64,000 bases of DNA from Gemmatimonadaceae bacterium (GCA_035606695.1 DATNEW010000015.1:124001-188000); one strand, 5' to 3'. Shown: positions 24,573 through 34,002, counted from the stretch's first letter. Notes: generated by a model not told the origin, from the sequence alone. Translations and numbers: made by a program.

Positions 24573-25508
24573 ATGACAATCGGCTGTCGTTCGACGTGCG
24601 GGCATGCATGCCGCGCGACCGTGCTCGTCGCCCTGGTCGCCGTTGTTGGCGGCGCCGCTGCCGTGCACGCGCAAACTCGCGCCGCCGTTGGGGACACCAC
24701 GGTCGTTCGCATGATCGGCGACGATGCGGGATATCGCCTCGAGCCCAGGGTGGTGCGAATCGCGAACGGCGCCGCCGTGCGCTTCGTGGTCGTGAGTGGC
24801 GCCCCGCACAACGTCAGCTTCGACGACACCCTGCCGCCGGACCTCAAGTCACGCCTTCAGGCCAACATGACGCGAACGTTGAGCGATCTCTCAGGACCGC
24901 TCATGATGTCGCGAGGAGAGAGCTACACCGTTTCGTTCGCGGGTCTGCCTGGTGGGACGTACGGATATCATTGCATGCCGCACCTCGCGCTCGGTGAGCG
25001 CGGGCAGATCATCGTCGCCGGGCCGCCTGCCGGCGCCGGCGCTCCCGTTCCGGCCGCGCCCGCCAATCTCGCACCCGCGACATCGATCGGTCTCACCGGA
25101 ACGAACAATTACCAAGGCGCTATACGCGACGCGTTGACCGCGCTCGGCCGCGTCGCTCCCGGAACGCTGGGTGAGCGCGCAGGCGTGCCCTTGGCCGTCG
25201 ACAGGTTTCTTCGAAATCTCGTGACAGCCGAAGAGGCGTACTTCGCCGATAGTTCGCGCTACGGGAACAACTTCGACGAAATCCGGAGCTCGAGCGGCGC
25301 AGCAAGTCTGTCGTTGAACGTGCCAGGGAACGCAGAGCCGCTGATCCTGACTGCCGGCCCGGGGTATTGGTTCGCAATCTTGCGAGTGAACCGCGGTGCG
25401 TGCGCCATCGCCGTGAACGTGCCGAATCCCCTCGTCGAGAAGGCTGCCGAAGCGGTCCCCGTATGTCGCCTCATCGGCCAGCAGAGCGGCACTACGCCCG
25501 GCAGTTAG
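24573..25508 (+). CDS. Secreted cupredoxin fused to a pilin-like C-terminal domain
   Basis: 311 residues with a signal peptide (about 1-34, ending VHAQ). Residues 40-150 form a plastocyanin-like copper fold: GAPHNVSF gives ligand His79, and GYHCMPHLALGERG gives Cys134 and His137. The fourth ligand, normally Met in a CxPHxxMGM context, is not seen. After a Pro/Ala linker the C-terminal part (about 195-305: AVDRFLRNLVTAEEAYFADSSRY, GYWFAILRV) looks like the globular domain of type IV pilins or pseudopilins without the N-terminal helix. Electron-transfer or copper-binding role is inferred. Confidence 0.75.
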   Translation: MTIGCRSTCGHACRATVLVALVAVVGGAAAVHAQTRAAVGDTTVVRMIGDDAGYRLEPRVVRIANGAAVRFVVVSGAPHNVSFDDTLPPDLKSRLQANMTRTLSDLSGPLMMSRGESYTVSFAGLPGGTYGYHCMPHLALGERGQIIVAGPPAGAGAPVPAAPANLAPATSIGLTGTNNYQGAIRDALTALGRVAPGTLGERAGVPLAVDRFLRNLVTAEEAYFADSSRYGNNFDEIRSSSGAASLSLNVPGNAEPLILTAGPGYWFAILRVNRGACAIAVNVPNPLVEKAAEAVPVCRLIGQQSGTTPGS

Positions 25509-25549
25509 GCTGCAGCGGGTGCAGCAGGTGCAGTCGCGGGCCGCCCCGT

Positions 25550-25918
25550 TCACTTCCTCTGCTGGTACAACCCGAGGATGTTGCCGGCGGGGTCGCTGAA
25601 TCGCGCGGTGATCTCAGGCGCATCGCCGCCAATGGGTTGCACGACCTTTCCGCCACGAGCCGTGATCTTCTCGAGCGTCTCGGCCACACTGTCGACCATC
25701 ACGTACACGAGCATGCCGGGTGTGCCCGACGACGGCGCGCGTCCCTTCACGAAGCTGCCGCTCACCTCGCCGATCGTGTCATCGAACGCGGTGCTGCCGT
25801 CGCCGCGCGTACGAATGTTCCAGCCGAAGACGCCGTTATAGAACTCTGAACTGCGGGCGGCGTCGGTGCTCGGCAACTCGATGTAGCAGATTTTTCCGTT
25901 GGCGCTGGTCGGCGGCAT
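25550..25918 (-). CDS. VOC (glyoxalase-like) protein
   Basis: 122 residues, one glyoxalase-like domain: GKICYIELPSTDAARSSEFYNGVFGWNIRTRGDG, MLVYVMVDSVAETLEKITARGGKVVQP and a closing RFSDPAGNILGLYQQ. This layout is typical of the antibiotic- or small-molecule-binding VOC subgroup often encoded near sigma factors and DGPF proteins. The reaction is unknown. It is convergent with the cupredoxin gene and lies 15 bp after the membrane protein gene at 25934-26413, on the same strand. Confidence 0.87.
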   Translation of the reverse strand: MPPTSANGKICYIELPSTDAARSSEFYNGVFGWNIRTRGDGSTAFDDTIGEVSGSFVKGRAPSSGTPGMLVYVMVDSVAETLEKITARGGKVVQPIGGDAPEITARFSDPAGNILGLYQQRK

Positions 25919-25933
25919 GATGTCTCTCTTCGG

Positions 25934-26413
25934 CTAAGTGATCACATGAATGACGGCGTGCGTGATGACCATCGCGCCTGTGGCGATGATGCCGATCGCC
26001 ATGCGGCGATGCCGCCGCCACAGAGCGTACACGCCGAGGAGGAACGCGAGCTCGGGAATGATCACGATGAATACGAGCTGGGCGGCGCTCGTGTGGCGCC
26101 ATCCAGCGGTCGTGGGATGCATGCGGCTTTCGCCGATCATCATCGAGAGCGCGAGCACCGCGACGGCGACGACTACCCCTGAGAAGACTGACACGACTGC
26201 TTTCGCGTTCAGCCGCCCCGACGAACGTGCGGTTTGCATGGATCGTACACCGATCGCGAGCGCCCCACCGAGGGCCCAACGAAGCGCCGCCCAATCGCCT
26301 TCGACGAAATCGAGCTCGCGCAGCATGGCGCCGGCCCATGCGCGATCGGCCGCGGCCGCGCGAGTGGCGCCGAATCGCAGCACCCATGCGGCGAGTTGTC
26401 GGCGGCGGGGCAT
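25934..26413 (-). CDS. Small membrane protein coupled to PadR
   Basis: 159 residues from ATG 26413, which overlaps the stop of the PadR gene (TGATG). The N-terminus is basic (MPRRRQLAAWVLRF), then EGDWAALRWALGGALAIGV. Three further hydrophobic helices follow: VVSVFSGVVVAVAVLALSMMI, AAQLVFIVIIPELAFLLGVYAL and MAIGIIATGAMVITHAVIHVI. PadR genes often sit before such small membrane proteins, some of which act as ligand or envelope-stress sensors. Function here is unknown. Confidence 0.75.
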   Translation of the reverse strand: MPRRRQLAAWVLRFGATRAAAADRAWAGAMLRELDFVEGDWAALRWALGGALAIGVRSMQTARSSGRLNAKAVVSVFSGVVVAVAVLALSMMIGESRMHPTTAGWRHTSAAQLVFIVIIPELAFLLGVYALWRRHRRMAIGIIATGAMVITHAVIHVIT

Positions 26414-26727
26414 CAGGTCTTCGCCTCGCGCAGCGCCGGCCGCCGAACGTGATGCGCGTGGTACTCGCGCATGTAGCCGCGCGCGGCGCGAACGCCGTCG
26501 GCCGTGAGACGATACATATGTCGTGGCGGCCGGCCAGAATCGCTCGTCTCCCACGACGTCTCGAGCCATTCTCGATCGGCGAGCCGCATGAGTATTGGAT
26601 ATAGCGTACCCGATCGCAGCTCGGTGTCGCGACTGATGTCGTAGCCGTACCGCCAGGCGCGCGGCGAGCCGAGGAAGGCGTCGAGCACGGCGGCGGTTTG
26701 TGGTGAGAGGCGCAGTCGGTCGGCCAT
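26413..26727 (-). CDS. PadR-family transcriptional regulator
   Basis: 104 residues: LSPQTAAVLDAFLGSPRAWRYGYDISRDTELRSGTLYPILMRLADREWLETSWE, then PPRHMYRLTADGVRAARGY. This is the PadR winged helix, with the GTLYP motif at the start of the recognition helix. It is coupled to the membrane protein gene and has a perfect palindrome just upstream of its start. Confidence 0.9.
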   Translation of the reverse strand: MADRLRLSPQTAAVLDAFLGSPRAWRYGYDISRDTELRSGTLYPILMRLADREWLETSWETSDSGRPPRHMYRLTADGVRAARGYMREYHAHHVRRPALREAKT

Positions 26728-26736
26728 GAGCCTAAT

Positions 26737-26750
26737 TCTACATATGTAGA
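26737..26750 (-). promoter_or_regulatory. PadR operator palindrome
   Basis: TCTACATATGTAGA is a perfect 14-bp palindrome 10 bp upstream of the PadR start at 26727. It contains the ATGT/ACAT-type half-sites seen at many PadR autoregulated promoters. Confidence 0.65.
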
Positions 26751-26806
26751 CTTATTTCGTCAAGCACTCCACTCGCCAATTCGCTCGAGGTGGCGCACTA
26801 TACCAT

Positions 26807-28462
26807 ATGACTCGACCACACCGTACGTCGCTCGCGTTCAGAACCGGCACGGCGATCGCCGCCGTCGCCTTGGCAACCGCATGCAACCGCGGCGCGGCCG
26901 CGACCTCGCCGGCAGCCGACGCCGGCGGAAGCGACTGGCCTGCATACAACCGCACGCTCGCCGGCGACCGCTTCGCGCCGCTGGCCGACATCAACCGCTC
27001 GAACGTGTCGCGCTTGGCCGAGGTGTGCAGCTATTCGCTGCCCGTGGTGGCGGATCTGCAAACGGGCCCCGTCGTCGTGAATGGCGTCATGTATTTCACC
27101 AGCGACACCATCACCTATGCCGTCGACGCCGGGACCTGCGCGGAGCGATGGCGTGTCGCGAGGCATGCGTCGCCGGCGGTGAATCGCGGTGTCGCCGTCA
27201 TGGATGGTCGCGTGTTCCGCGGAACATCGGACTCGCACGTGCTCGCGCTGGATGCCGCGACGGGCCGCACGTTGTGGGACGTACAGCTCGACGTGGCGGG
27301 TCCGGGTGTCTCGGTTCCGATGGCGCCGATCGCGTGGCAGGGAAACGTGTACATCGGCAACGCGGGCGGCGATCGCGTCGGCGTCATTGGGCACGTCTAC
27401 GCACTCGATGCGACCGATGGCCACGTCGTCTGGAAGTTCGACGTCGTTCCGGCGAGCGGCCCGGCGCGTGGTACGTGGGGACGCGGCAATGCGGCGGCGT
27501 ATCCGATTTCCGGCGGGGCGTTCTGGACGTCGTTCACACTCGACGAGAGCGCAGGGGCGCTGTACGTCGCGGCGGGCAATCCCGCCCCCGACTACGATGC
27601 CGCGATGCGCGATGGAGAGAACTTATATGCCAATTCCATCATCGCGCTCGACGCGGCATCGGGCCGCCTGCTTGGCTACAACCAGGTGGTGAAGCACGAT
27701 TTCCACGACTGGGACGTCGACGCACCGGCGGCGCTCGTCACCACGCGATCGGGTAAGCGCATCGTGGCCTCGGCCAACAAGGACGGGCTGCTCTCAGTGC
27801 TGGACCGCGGTGTCATCGCGCGCGGCGTGGGTGTCGTCGCGGCAAGCACCCAGCCGCCAGAATTGCCGCTGCTCTTCCAGACGCCAACCACCAGGCGCGT
27901 GAACGTGGACGTTCCACTCTCGCGCGACCGCAAAGTCCATTTCTGTCCTGGCTCCCTCGGCGGCTCGGAGTGGAACGGTGCGGCGTACGATCGCGGCGAC
28001 AACCTGCTGATCACCGGCGCGGCAGACTGGTGTTCGACGGTACAGCTTCAGCGCGAGTCGACGCCGGTCCCGCGGATCGGCGCCGCGTGGTTCGGCAACG
28101 TCGGTGGGTTCGGCGAGGCAATGGACTCCGCCGAGCATGCTCGCGGATGGATCACCGCGGTCGACGCCGACAACGGCGCCGTGAAATGGAAGTTCGCTGC
28201 TCCGCGGCCGGTGCTCGGCGGTGTGACGCCGACGGCGGGAGGCCTGGTCTTCGCCGGCGATCTCAGTGGCGCATTCTACGCGTTCGATGCAGCGTCTGGT
28301 CGCATCCTGTGGCAGACTGCGCTCGGACAGTCGGTTGGCGGTGGCGTCGTGAGCTATCGCGCGGGCGGACGCCAGCTCGTCGCCGTGACCGCCGGCATGC
28401 GTTCGGCGCTCTGGGCCGATGCGTCGCGGTCCAGCCGGATCGTCGTGTTCGGACTACGCTGA
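26807..28462 (+). CDS. PQQ-type beta-propeller lipoprotein (quinoprotein dehydrogenase-like)
   Basis: 551 residues with a lipoprotein signal (VALATAC, Cys26). The mature part is an eight-blade-like PQQ propeller: WPAYNRTLAGDRFAPLADINRSNV, repeated blade ends such as ALDAATGRTLWDVQ, ALDATDGHVVWKF, ALDAASGRLLGYNQ and AFDAASGRILWQT. KHDFHDWDVDAPA is the region that holds the catalytic Asp in alcohol dehydrogenases of this family. There is no haem motif (CxxCH), so any electrons must leave through another protein. It may be a quinoprotein or a non-catalytic BamB-like propeller. Confidence 0.8.
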   Translation: MTRPHRTSLAFRTGTAIAAVALATACNRGAAATSPAADAGGSDWPAYNRTLAGDRFAPLADINRSNVSRLAEVCSYSLPVVADLQTGPVVVNGVMYFTSDTITYAVDAGTCAERWRVARHASPAVNRGVAVMDGRVFRGTSDSHVLALDAATGRTLWDVQLDVAGPGVSVPMAPIAWQGNVYIGNAGGDRVGVIGHVYALDATDGHVVWKFDVVPASGPARGTWGRGNAAAYPISGGAFWTSFTLDESAGALYVAAGNPAPDYDAAMRDGENLYANSIIALDAASGRLLGYNQVVKHDFHDWDVDAPAALVTTRSGKRIVASANKDGLLSVLDRGVIARGVGVVAASTQPPELPLLFQTPTTRRVNVDVPLSRDRKVHFCPGSLGGSEWNGAAYDRGDNLLITGAADWCSTVQLQRESTPVPRIGAAWFGNVGGFGEAMDSAEHARGWITAVDADNGAVKWKFAAPRPVLGGVTPTAGGLVFAGDLSGAFYAFDAASGRILWQTALGQSVGGGVVSYRAGGRQLVAVTAGMRSALWADASRSSRIVVFGLR

Positions 28463-28473
28463 TACGCCGGCGC

Positions 28474-29745
28474 TCAGGCCGACAAAACCCGCATCGTCGC
28501 GTTGAACGCCGTCTGAGCCTCATACGGATCGTAGACGATGAGGGCCGCCCCGTCGGAACGTCCGCCGTTGGCCGATGCGTACGCCATGAGTGTTTTCGAA
28601 TACGATTCCGCCGCGGACGGTGCGTCGGCGTCGCCCGGGTGCGACTCGAACAGCTCGTTGAGCGAAGGATGATCGACTGCGCCGGCGAGACCCGTGTCGA
28701 CCATCGCGACAATGGCGTTGCAGAGAAAGTTGCACAGCAAACCGAGCGGCGTGAACGTGCCCGGACGCGGCTGGTGCACGGAAAACGCCTCGTGCCACAT
28801 CGCCCGACCGTCCTGCAGCATCGTTCGCAGCGTCGCGTGCTCGGCCGAAAATCGCTCGAGACTGCGCGGTACCTTCCCGGTGAACGCCCAGGGATCGGCG
28901 CTCAGTCCATTCAGTAGTGCCTCGGATATACGCTTGCGCTCCATCGATCCCGGCGATGCGCGCCCGACGGCGCGCGCGAGCGTGACGAGCGAGAAGAGCA
29001 GCCACGGATAGTCGACGACGTTGTCGGCGCGCATACGGCTGATGTCGCGCTGATACATGAAGCGATGGCCCCATCGCAAATGGCTGCCGAGTGTGGCCGA
29101 GCATGCCGTCGCTAGACGGAGCCTGTGATCTTCGTCCAGCGTCCAGACGCGATCGATGAGGGTGTCGTACGCCGGCTCGTGCGGGTGATAGTGCGAGATC
29201 GCCACCAGCAACACCGTCTCCGCGTCCTCGACGAAGCGTTGTCCGCTGCCATTGGACCCGTTGAGCGCCGCGACGAGCGACGTCACACGGTCGAAGTTTG
29301 CGTTCGGATCGCCATCGTCCCACGCGCGCACCGCGAGCAGGCCGACCAGCGCGAGGAAGTATTGATCGAGCAACAGTGCGAGCGCGGCTCGCCGGCGATC
29401 CGGTGGAACGGCGTCCGGCACGCAACGATCGAGCATCAACACGGGCACAGTGTTCTCAGAGAATCGATGCGCGCGGTAGTCCCAACTTTCGAGAACGTGA
29501 AACCCTTCGCTACGCGTGCGGGTGTCGAACGTGCGGACGAATCGTTCGAGGGCGAGTGGTCCGTTCGCGGATGGAAAGGTGTTCGTCCGCATCGCCACGC
29601 GAAGGCGCGCCAGCGCGCGGGTAAAGTCTCCACTCGCCTCGAGCGTATCGAGAATGGCGCGCCGCCGTTCTCCGGCCAGCGCGTTCTCGAGCAACTCGAG
29701 CGCGCCGGCGTAGCTCATCTCAGGGCGTGCGCTGCTCGCACTCAT
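28474..29745 (-). CDS. Conserved-looking cytosolic protein of unknown function (423 residues)
   Basis: Start ATG 29745 overlaps the stop of the mannosyltransferase gene (ATGA), giving 423 residues; the frame is open further upstream, but that part lies antisense-free within the transferase gene in another frame. No signal peptide and no transmembrane helices are seen. It is helix-rich with blocks such as YAGALELLENALAGERRRAILDTLEASGDF, LVAISHYHPHEPAYDTLIDRVWTLDEDH, LRWGHRFMYQRDISRMRADNVVDYPWLLFSL and NFLCNAIVAMVDTG. I do not recognise the family. Translational coupling to a protein mannosyltransferase suggests a shared process. Confidence 0.7.
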   Translation of the reverse strand: MSASSARPEMSYAGALELLENALAGERRRAILDTLEASGDFTRALARLRVAMRTNTFPSANGPLALERFVRTFDTRTRSEGFHVLESWDYRAHRFSENTVPVLMLDRCVPDAVPPDRRRAALALLLDQYFLALVGLLAVRAWDDGDPNANFDRVTSLVAALNGSNGSGQRFVEDAETVLLVAISHYHPHEPAYDTLIDRVWTLDEDHRLRLATACSATLGSHLRWGHRFMYQRDISRMRADNVVDYPWLLFSLVTLARAVGRASPGSMERKRISEALLNGLSADPWAFTGKVPRSLERFSAEHATLRTMLQDGRAMWHEAFSVHQPRPGTFTPLGLLCNFLCNAIVAMVDTGLAGAVDHPSLNELFESHPGDADAPSAAESYSKTLMAYASANGGRSDGAALIVYDPYEAQTAFNATMRVLSA

Positions 29746-31112
29746 ACGAACGTGAACTGCGCGAAGAACAGGAAACCGGCGAGCCACACGCCGACCACCG
29801 ACCAGTAGCCGGCTTCGGACTGCCACCGCGGAAAACGCCAGCGCTGATCGTCGGCGCGCATCCATCCGGCGAGCAGGCCCAGGAGCCACGCGGTCACCCC
29901 CACCGCGATCGTCAGCGCGAACAGATAATGGTAGATGTACATCAGCCGCCTGATGGCGATGAACGGGAGATAATTGATCGCGAACGCCGCCAGGAGAAAC
30001 ACGGTGCCGTACTCGAAACCGCGAAATACAGCTCGGCGACTCATGAACATGACCGATGTCGCCACGACACAGGCGATCGCCGTCCACCACACGAGCGGGT
30101 TGCCGACGAGAAAGAGCTTTCGCACATCCGGCCCCGACGGCGCCGAGCTCCAGACCATGATCGGATGCGTGGTGAACGGCCAGGTGTACCATTTGGACGA
30201 CGCACTGTTCGACGCACCGATCAGCTTCGCGTTGCTGCGCCGAATCGCCGCGTGAACGTCGGCGAGCTTCTGCCAATAGCTCAGGCGAGGGGCGCTCGGA
30301 TCATAGGTCGCGGAGCCAGGCAGCTGCGCGAGGAAGCGCGCCGGCATGTAGCGGTCGCCGGTTCCGGAATGCGACAGGATAGCGAAGTGCAGTTGAAAGA
30401 ATCCGAGGTAGAGCAGGGCAGGGATGGCGATGAGCAGCGCCGCTTCGCGAACGACCGTCGCCGCGCGTCGCCGCGCGCGAAACGAATCGATCGCCCACGC
30501 GGAGAGAATGAGTCCCAGCGCGGAGGCGCCTGTCCATTTGATGCTGAGCGCGAGCCCGGCAAGCAGTGCCGCGCCCGCAATCCACCAAGCTCGCGTGCCA
30601 CCGCTTCTCGTGCGCGCGGCGAGGTACGCGCTCAACGCCCCAACGCCCAAGACAATGAGAATGATGTCCGGTACCGCGATGCGTGACATCATCAGCAGAC
30701 CGTTGTCGAACAAAATGCCGATCGCGCCGAGTGCGGCGACGCGACGGCTTGCGTGAAGCTGCCGCAACAGGAGATAGACCAGCGGCACGAGCGCGGTACC
30801 GAACAGCGCCGGTAACACGCGCAGCATGGGCACCGGCACGGGCTGCATGAGCGCCGCCGCTGGAACGTGCAGCAGCCGCGCGGTCAGCGCGAACAGCAGT
30901 CGTCCCAGCGGCGGATGGACGTCGAACATGTACGCATGCGTGAGATACGCGCCCGCGAACGGCTCGTAGTAGACCTCGTCGAACACGAACGCGTGCGGCG
31001 ACGTCAGATGCCAAAAGTGCGTCGCCGCCGACAGCAGCGTGAGAATCCAGAGCTCAGGACGCGACGTGGCGTGCGCGGCAAGCCGCGGTGCAACCGTCAC
31101 GTCAGCGACCAA
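29742..31112 (-). CDS. PMT-family protein O-mannosyltransferase (GT39)
   Basis: About 456 residues of integral membrane protein with ten or more helices. The first loop has FDEVYYEPFAGAYL (Asp45/Glu46, the DE catalytic motif) and FDVHPPLGRLLFAL (HPPLG, residues 66-70). The C-terminal part has KWYTWPFTTHPIMVW and a PMT four-helix domain. Such enzymes transfer mannose from a polyprenyl phosphate to Ser/Thr of proteins being exported. The start is TTG 31112 or GTG 31100; the latter lies 1 nt after the stop of the upstream gene and is equally plausible. It is the middle gene of a coupled three-gene operon. Confidence 0.85.
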   Translation of the reverse strand: MVADVTVAPRLAAHATSRPELWILTLLSAATHFWHLTSPHAFVFDEVYYEPFAGAYLTHAYMFDVHPPLGRLLFALTARLLHVPAAALMQPVPVPMLRVLPALFGTALVPLVYLLLRQLHASRRVAALGAIGILFDNGLLMMSRIAVPDIILIVLGVGALSAYLAARTRSGGTRAWWIAGAALLAGLALSIKWTGASALGLILSAWAIDSFRARRRAATVVREAALLIAIPALLYLGFFQLHFAILSHSGTGDRYMPARFLAQLPGSATYDPSAPRLSYWQKLADVHAAIRRSNAKLIGASNSASSKWYTWPFTTHPIMVWSSAPSGPDVRKLFLVGNPLVWWTAIACVVATSVMFMSRRAVFRGFEYGTVFLLAAFAINYLPFIAIRRLMYIYHYLFALTIAVGVTAWLLGLLAGWMRADDQRWRFPRWQSEAGYWSVVGVWLAGFLFFAQFTFV

Positions 31113-34002
31113 TCCCTCGCGGATCCGGCTTCACGTTGAACGTCTGCGTGTAGCTCTTGCCGTTCACCGTGAGCCGAGCGGTGAACGTGCCCGTGAGCAA
31201 TGCGGCGCCGCCACCTCGCCCACCACCGCCACCGCGTCCGCGGCCGCCGCCGGCGTTCGGCGCGACCGGCACCCATACGGCGCGATGCATCCCCGGCGCG
31301 CCGGAGAATGGCTGCGGCGTTGTACGCCACAATGGCGACGTGTTCGGAATTCCGTCGGTTCGGCCGCCGCCGCGTCCGCCCGGCGGCGGCGATGCCGTGC
31401 TCGCGTCGCTGCTGAACGTGCGCAGCACGTTGCCCGAGGCGTCGAGAATCTCGAGCGTCACCGGCGTCGTCGCCGACTTGATGTAGTAATCGATGACGGC
31501 ACCTTCCGGCTGATTCGGTGTTTGCGGCTCGTCTTTCTGCAGCGGCGTACCGTTGTCGCCGCCCTGCATGTAATTCACGGCATCGGCAGGCTTGAACAGG
31601 TAGGCATCCGCGCTCAGCACCGCCGGCGAAATTTGCCGCAGCGCCGAGATGTCGTCGATCACCCAGAAGCCGCGGCCGTGCGTGCCGACGATGAGATCGT
31701 TTTCATAGATCTCGAAATCACGGACCGAGGTCACCGGCAGATTGAGCTGGAGCGGTTGCCAGTTGTCGCCGTCGTCGAACGAGACGAACGCGCCGCGCTC
31801 GGTCCCCGCGAAGAGCAACCCCTGCTTGGCCGGGTCTTCCTTGATCGCGTGCACGTACACGCCGCGCGGCAGGCCGTTCGTGATGCGCTGCCAACTCTTG
31901 CCCATGTCGCGCGTGCGATAGATGTATGGCTCGAAATCCTGAAGCTGGTGCCGGTCGACGCTGGCGTACGCCCCGTTCGCGTCGAAGTGCGACGCTTCGA
32001 TGCCGGTGACGCGGCTCCACGCGGTCATCTCGCTCGGCGTCACGTTCTGCCAGGCCTGGCCGTCGTTCGTCGTGACCTGAATGACGCCGTCGTCCGTTCC
32101 GATCCAGACCGTCGGTGCGCGGAGCGGAGAAGGGCACACGGCGTAGATGACGCCGCGCTTGGCGTTGCGGTCGGTATGGTTCGCCGTCGTGGCGTCCAGC
32201 GTGTTCGGGGTCCCCGGATCAGGACGCGTCAGGTCCGGACTGATCTGCGTCCAGGTCTTCGCGTCGTCGGTGGACTTGAACAATCTGTCATTCGCATAGT
32301 ATAAAGCGTTCGGATCCGCCTTCGAGAGCACGAGCGGCTGCGTCCAATCGGCGCGATCGCCCTGCTTCTGCGGCGAGGTCGTGCCCGCGATCGGCACGTT
32401 GTTCGCCAGGTCGAAGCGCTGGCCACTGCCGCCGAAGATGATCCCCGGGTGCCGAGGGTCGCCCGCCGTCATGCCGCTCTCGCCGCCGGCGCCGATCGGC
32501 TCCCAGTCCCGCGTCGAGATCTCGGCGAACTTGCCGCGCGAGCGCACGGCGACCGCCCCCGAGTCCTGCTGTGCGCCCGTTACCCAGTACGGATACCGAT
32601 AATCCACCGAGACGTGATAGATCTGCGCCGTCGGCTGGTTGAGCCACGAGCTCCAGGTCACGTTGCGCGGATCATCCTCGCGCGCGTTGCGCGAGATGAT
32701 GGTGCCCTGGTCGCTCGCGACGATCATCGTGTTCGGATCGTCCGGCGAGACCCACGCTTGATGATAGTCGTCGCCGCCCGGCGAACCGCGCAGCGCGACC
32801 CACGTCTTGCCCCCGTCCTTGCTGCGCGACACGGCCACGTTCGGGACGTACACGATGTCGGCGTTCTTGGGATCGACCGCGACCTTCTCGAAGTACCAGC
32901 CGCGGCCCCAGAGCGCTGGATCGGACGACATGCGCGTCCATGTCGCGCCGGCGTCGTCGGAGCGGAAGAAGCCGCCCTCGCCGCCCGGACCACCGGCTCC
33001 GCCGCGGCCGCCGCCGGCACCCTCGGGCGGCGTGGGCGCCGGACCATTGCCTGCCGGTTCGGTATAGAGTTGATCGACGACCGCGTACACGCGGCGCGGA
33101 TTGCTCGCCGACACCGCGATGCCGCTGCGTCCGATGCCGTTCGGCAGTCCCTTGGAGAGCTGCTTCCACGTCGTGCCGCCGTCGGTCGACTTGAAGATGC
33201 CGCCCCCCGGACCGTTCGTCGGCGCGTACGTGTACCAGGGCGGCCGTCGCGTATTCCACAAGCCGGCGTAGACCACGTTCGAGTTGGTCGGGTCGATCAC
33301 GACCTCGATCGCGCCGACATCATCGTTCTTGAATAACACTTTCTGCCACGTCTTGCCGCCATCGCGCGAACGAAACACGCCGCGATCCGGGCTCGCCGCG
33401 TACATCTTGCCGATCGCCGCCACGAACACGGTGTTGGGGTTGCGCGGATCGACCGCGATCTTGCCGATGTGCTGCGTGTCGTCGAGGCCGAGATGGGTCC
33501 AGCTGCGGCCGCCATCCGTCGACTTGTACACGCCGCTGCCAAAGCCCATGGAGTCGCGCAGCGTCGACTCGCCGGTGCCGACATACACGGTGTCCGGCGA
33601 CGACGGCGCGACGACGATCGCGCCGATCGACGCGACCGGCTGCGAGTCGAACACCGGAGTCCACACGCGGCCGGCGTCGATCGTCTTCCACACGCCGCCG
33701 TTCGCTGAACCGAAGTAGAACTCGTTGGGACGGCCAGGCACACCGGTCGCCGCGGGGCAGCGTCCGCCGCGGAACGGTCCAAGCATGCGCCAGCGCAGGC
33801 CGGAGTAGAGTGACGGATCGATCGGCGGCGTGCCCGCGGCGACGCCTGACGCAACGCCGGCCGACCACGGCGCGGACTCCGACCACGCGACACGGGGTCC
33901 GAGAATCGAGAGCGCGGCGCCGACCTGGCCGGCGCGCACGATGAAGTCACGTCGCGTAACTGAAGCAGAGGGGACTTCGGGGAAATCAGTGGAATCGCCC
34001 AC
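31102..34002 (-). CDS. Tat-exported BNR/VPS10-like beta-propeller protein
   Basis: About 966 residues from a GTG at 34002 with AGGAG 6 nt upstream; a GTG at 34032 is an alternative. The N-terminus has a twin-arginine signal (TRRDFIVRAGQVGAALSIL). The body repeats sortilin/BNR blades with Asp boxes: SANGGVWKTIDAGRVWTPVF, KSTDGGRSWTHLGL, RSRDGGKTWQKVLF, KSTDGGTTWKQLSK, RSDDAGATWTRMS, RTRDMGKSWQRIT. A Ser/Thr- and Gly/Pro-rich C-terminal region (PPPGGRGGGRTDG, GGGRGRGGGGGRGGG) follows and ends in a beta-sandwich-like tail. This class includes sialidase-fold and xyloglucanase-like proteins, but no glycosidase residue can be fixed. The 3' end overlaps the transferase gene by 11 bp. Confidence 0.85.
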   Translation of the reverse strand: MGDSTDFPEVPSASVTRRDFIVRAGQVGAALSILGPRVAWSESAPWSAGVASGVAAGTPPIDPSLYSGLRWRMLGPFRGGRCPAATGVPGRPNEFYFGSANGGVWKTIDAGRVWTPVFDSQPVASIGAIVVAPSSPDTVYVGTGESTLRDSMGFGSGVYKSTDGGRSWTHLGLDDTQHIGKIAVDPRNPNTVFVAAIGKMYAASPDRGVFRSRDGGKTWQKVLFKNDDVGAIEVVIDPTNSNVVYAGLWNTRRPPWYTYAPTNGPGGGIFKSTDGGTTWKQLSKGLPNGIGRSGIAVSASNPRRVYAVVDQLYTEPAGNGPAPTPPEGAGGGRGGAGGPGGEGGFFRSDDAGATWTRMSSDPALWGRGWYFEKVAVDPKNADIVYVPNVAVSRSKDGGKTWVALRGSPGGDDYHQAWVSPDDPNTMIVASDQGTIISRNAREDDPRNVTWSSWLNQPTAQIYHVSVDYRYPYWVTGAQQDSGAVAVRSRGKFAEISTRDWEPIGAGGESGMTAGDPRHPGIIFGGSGQRFDLANNVPIAGTTSPQKQGDRADWTQPLVLSKADPNALYYANDRLFKSTDDAKTWTQISPDLTRPDPGTPNTLDATTANHTDRNAKRGVIYAVCPSPLRAPTVWIGTDDGVIQVTTNDGQAWQNVTPSEMTAWSRVTGIEASHFDANGAYASVDRHQLQDFEPYIYRTRDMGKSWQRITNGLPRGVYVHAIKEDPAKQGLLFAGTERGAFVSFDDGDNWQPLQLNLPVTSVRDFEIYENDLIVGTHGRGFWVIDDISALRQISPAVLSADAYLFKPADAVNYMQGGDNGTPLQKDEPQTPNQPEGAVIDYYIKSATTPVTLEILDASGNVLRTFSSDASTASPPPGGRGGGRTDGIPNTSPLWRTTPQPFSGAPGMHRAVWVPVAPNAGGGRGRGGGGGRGGGAALLTGTFTARLTVNGKSYTQTFNVKPDPRGIGR

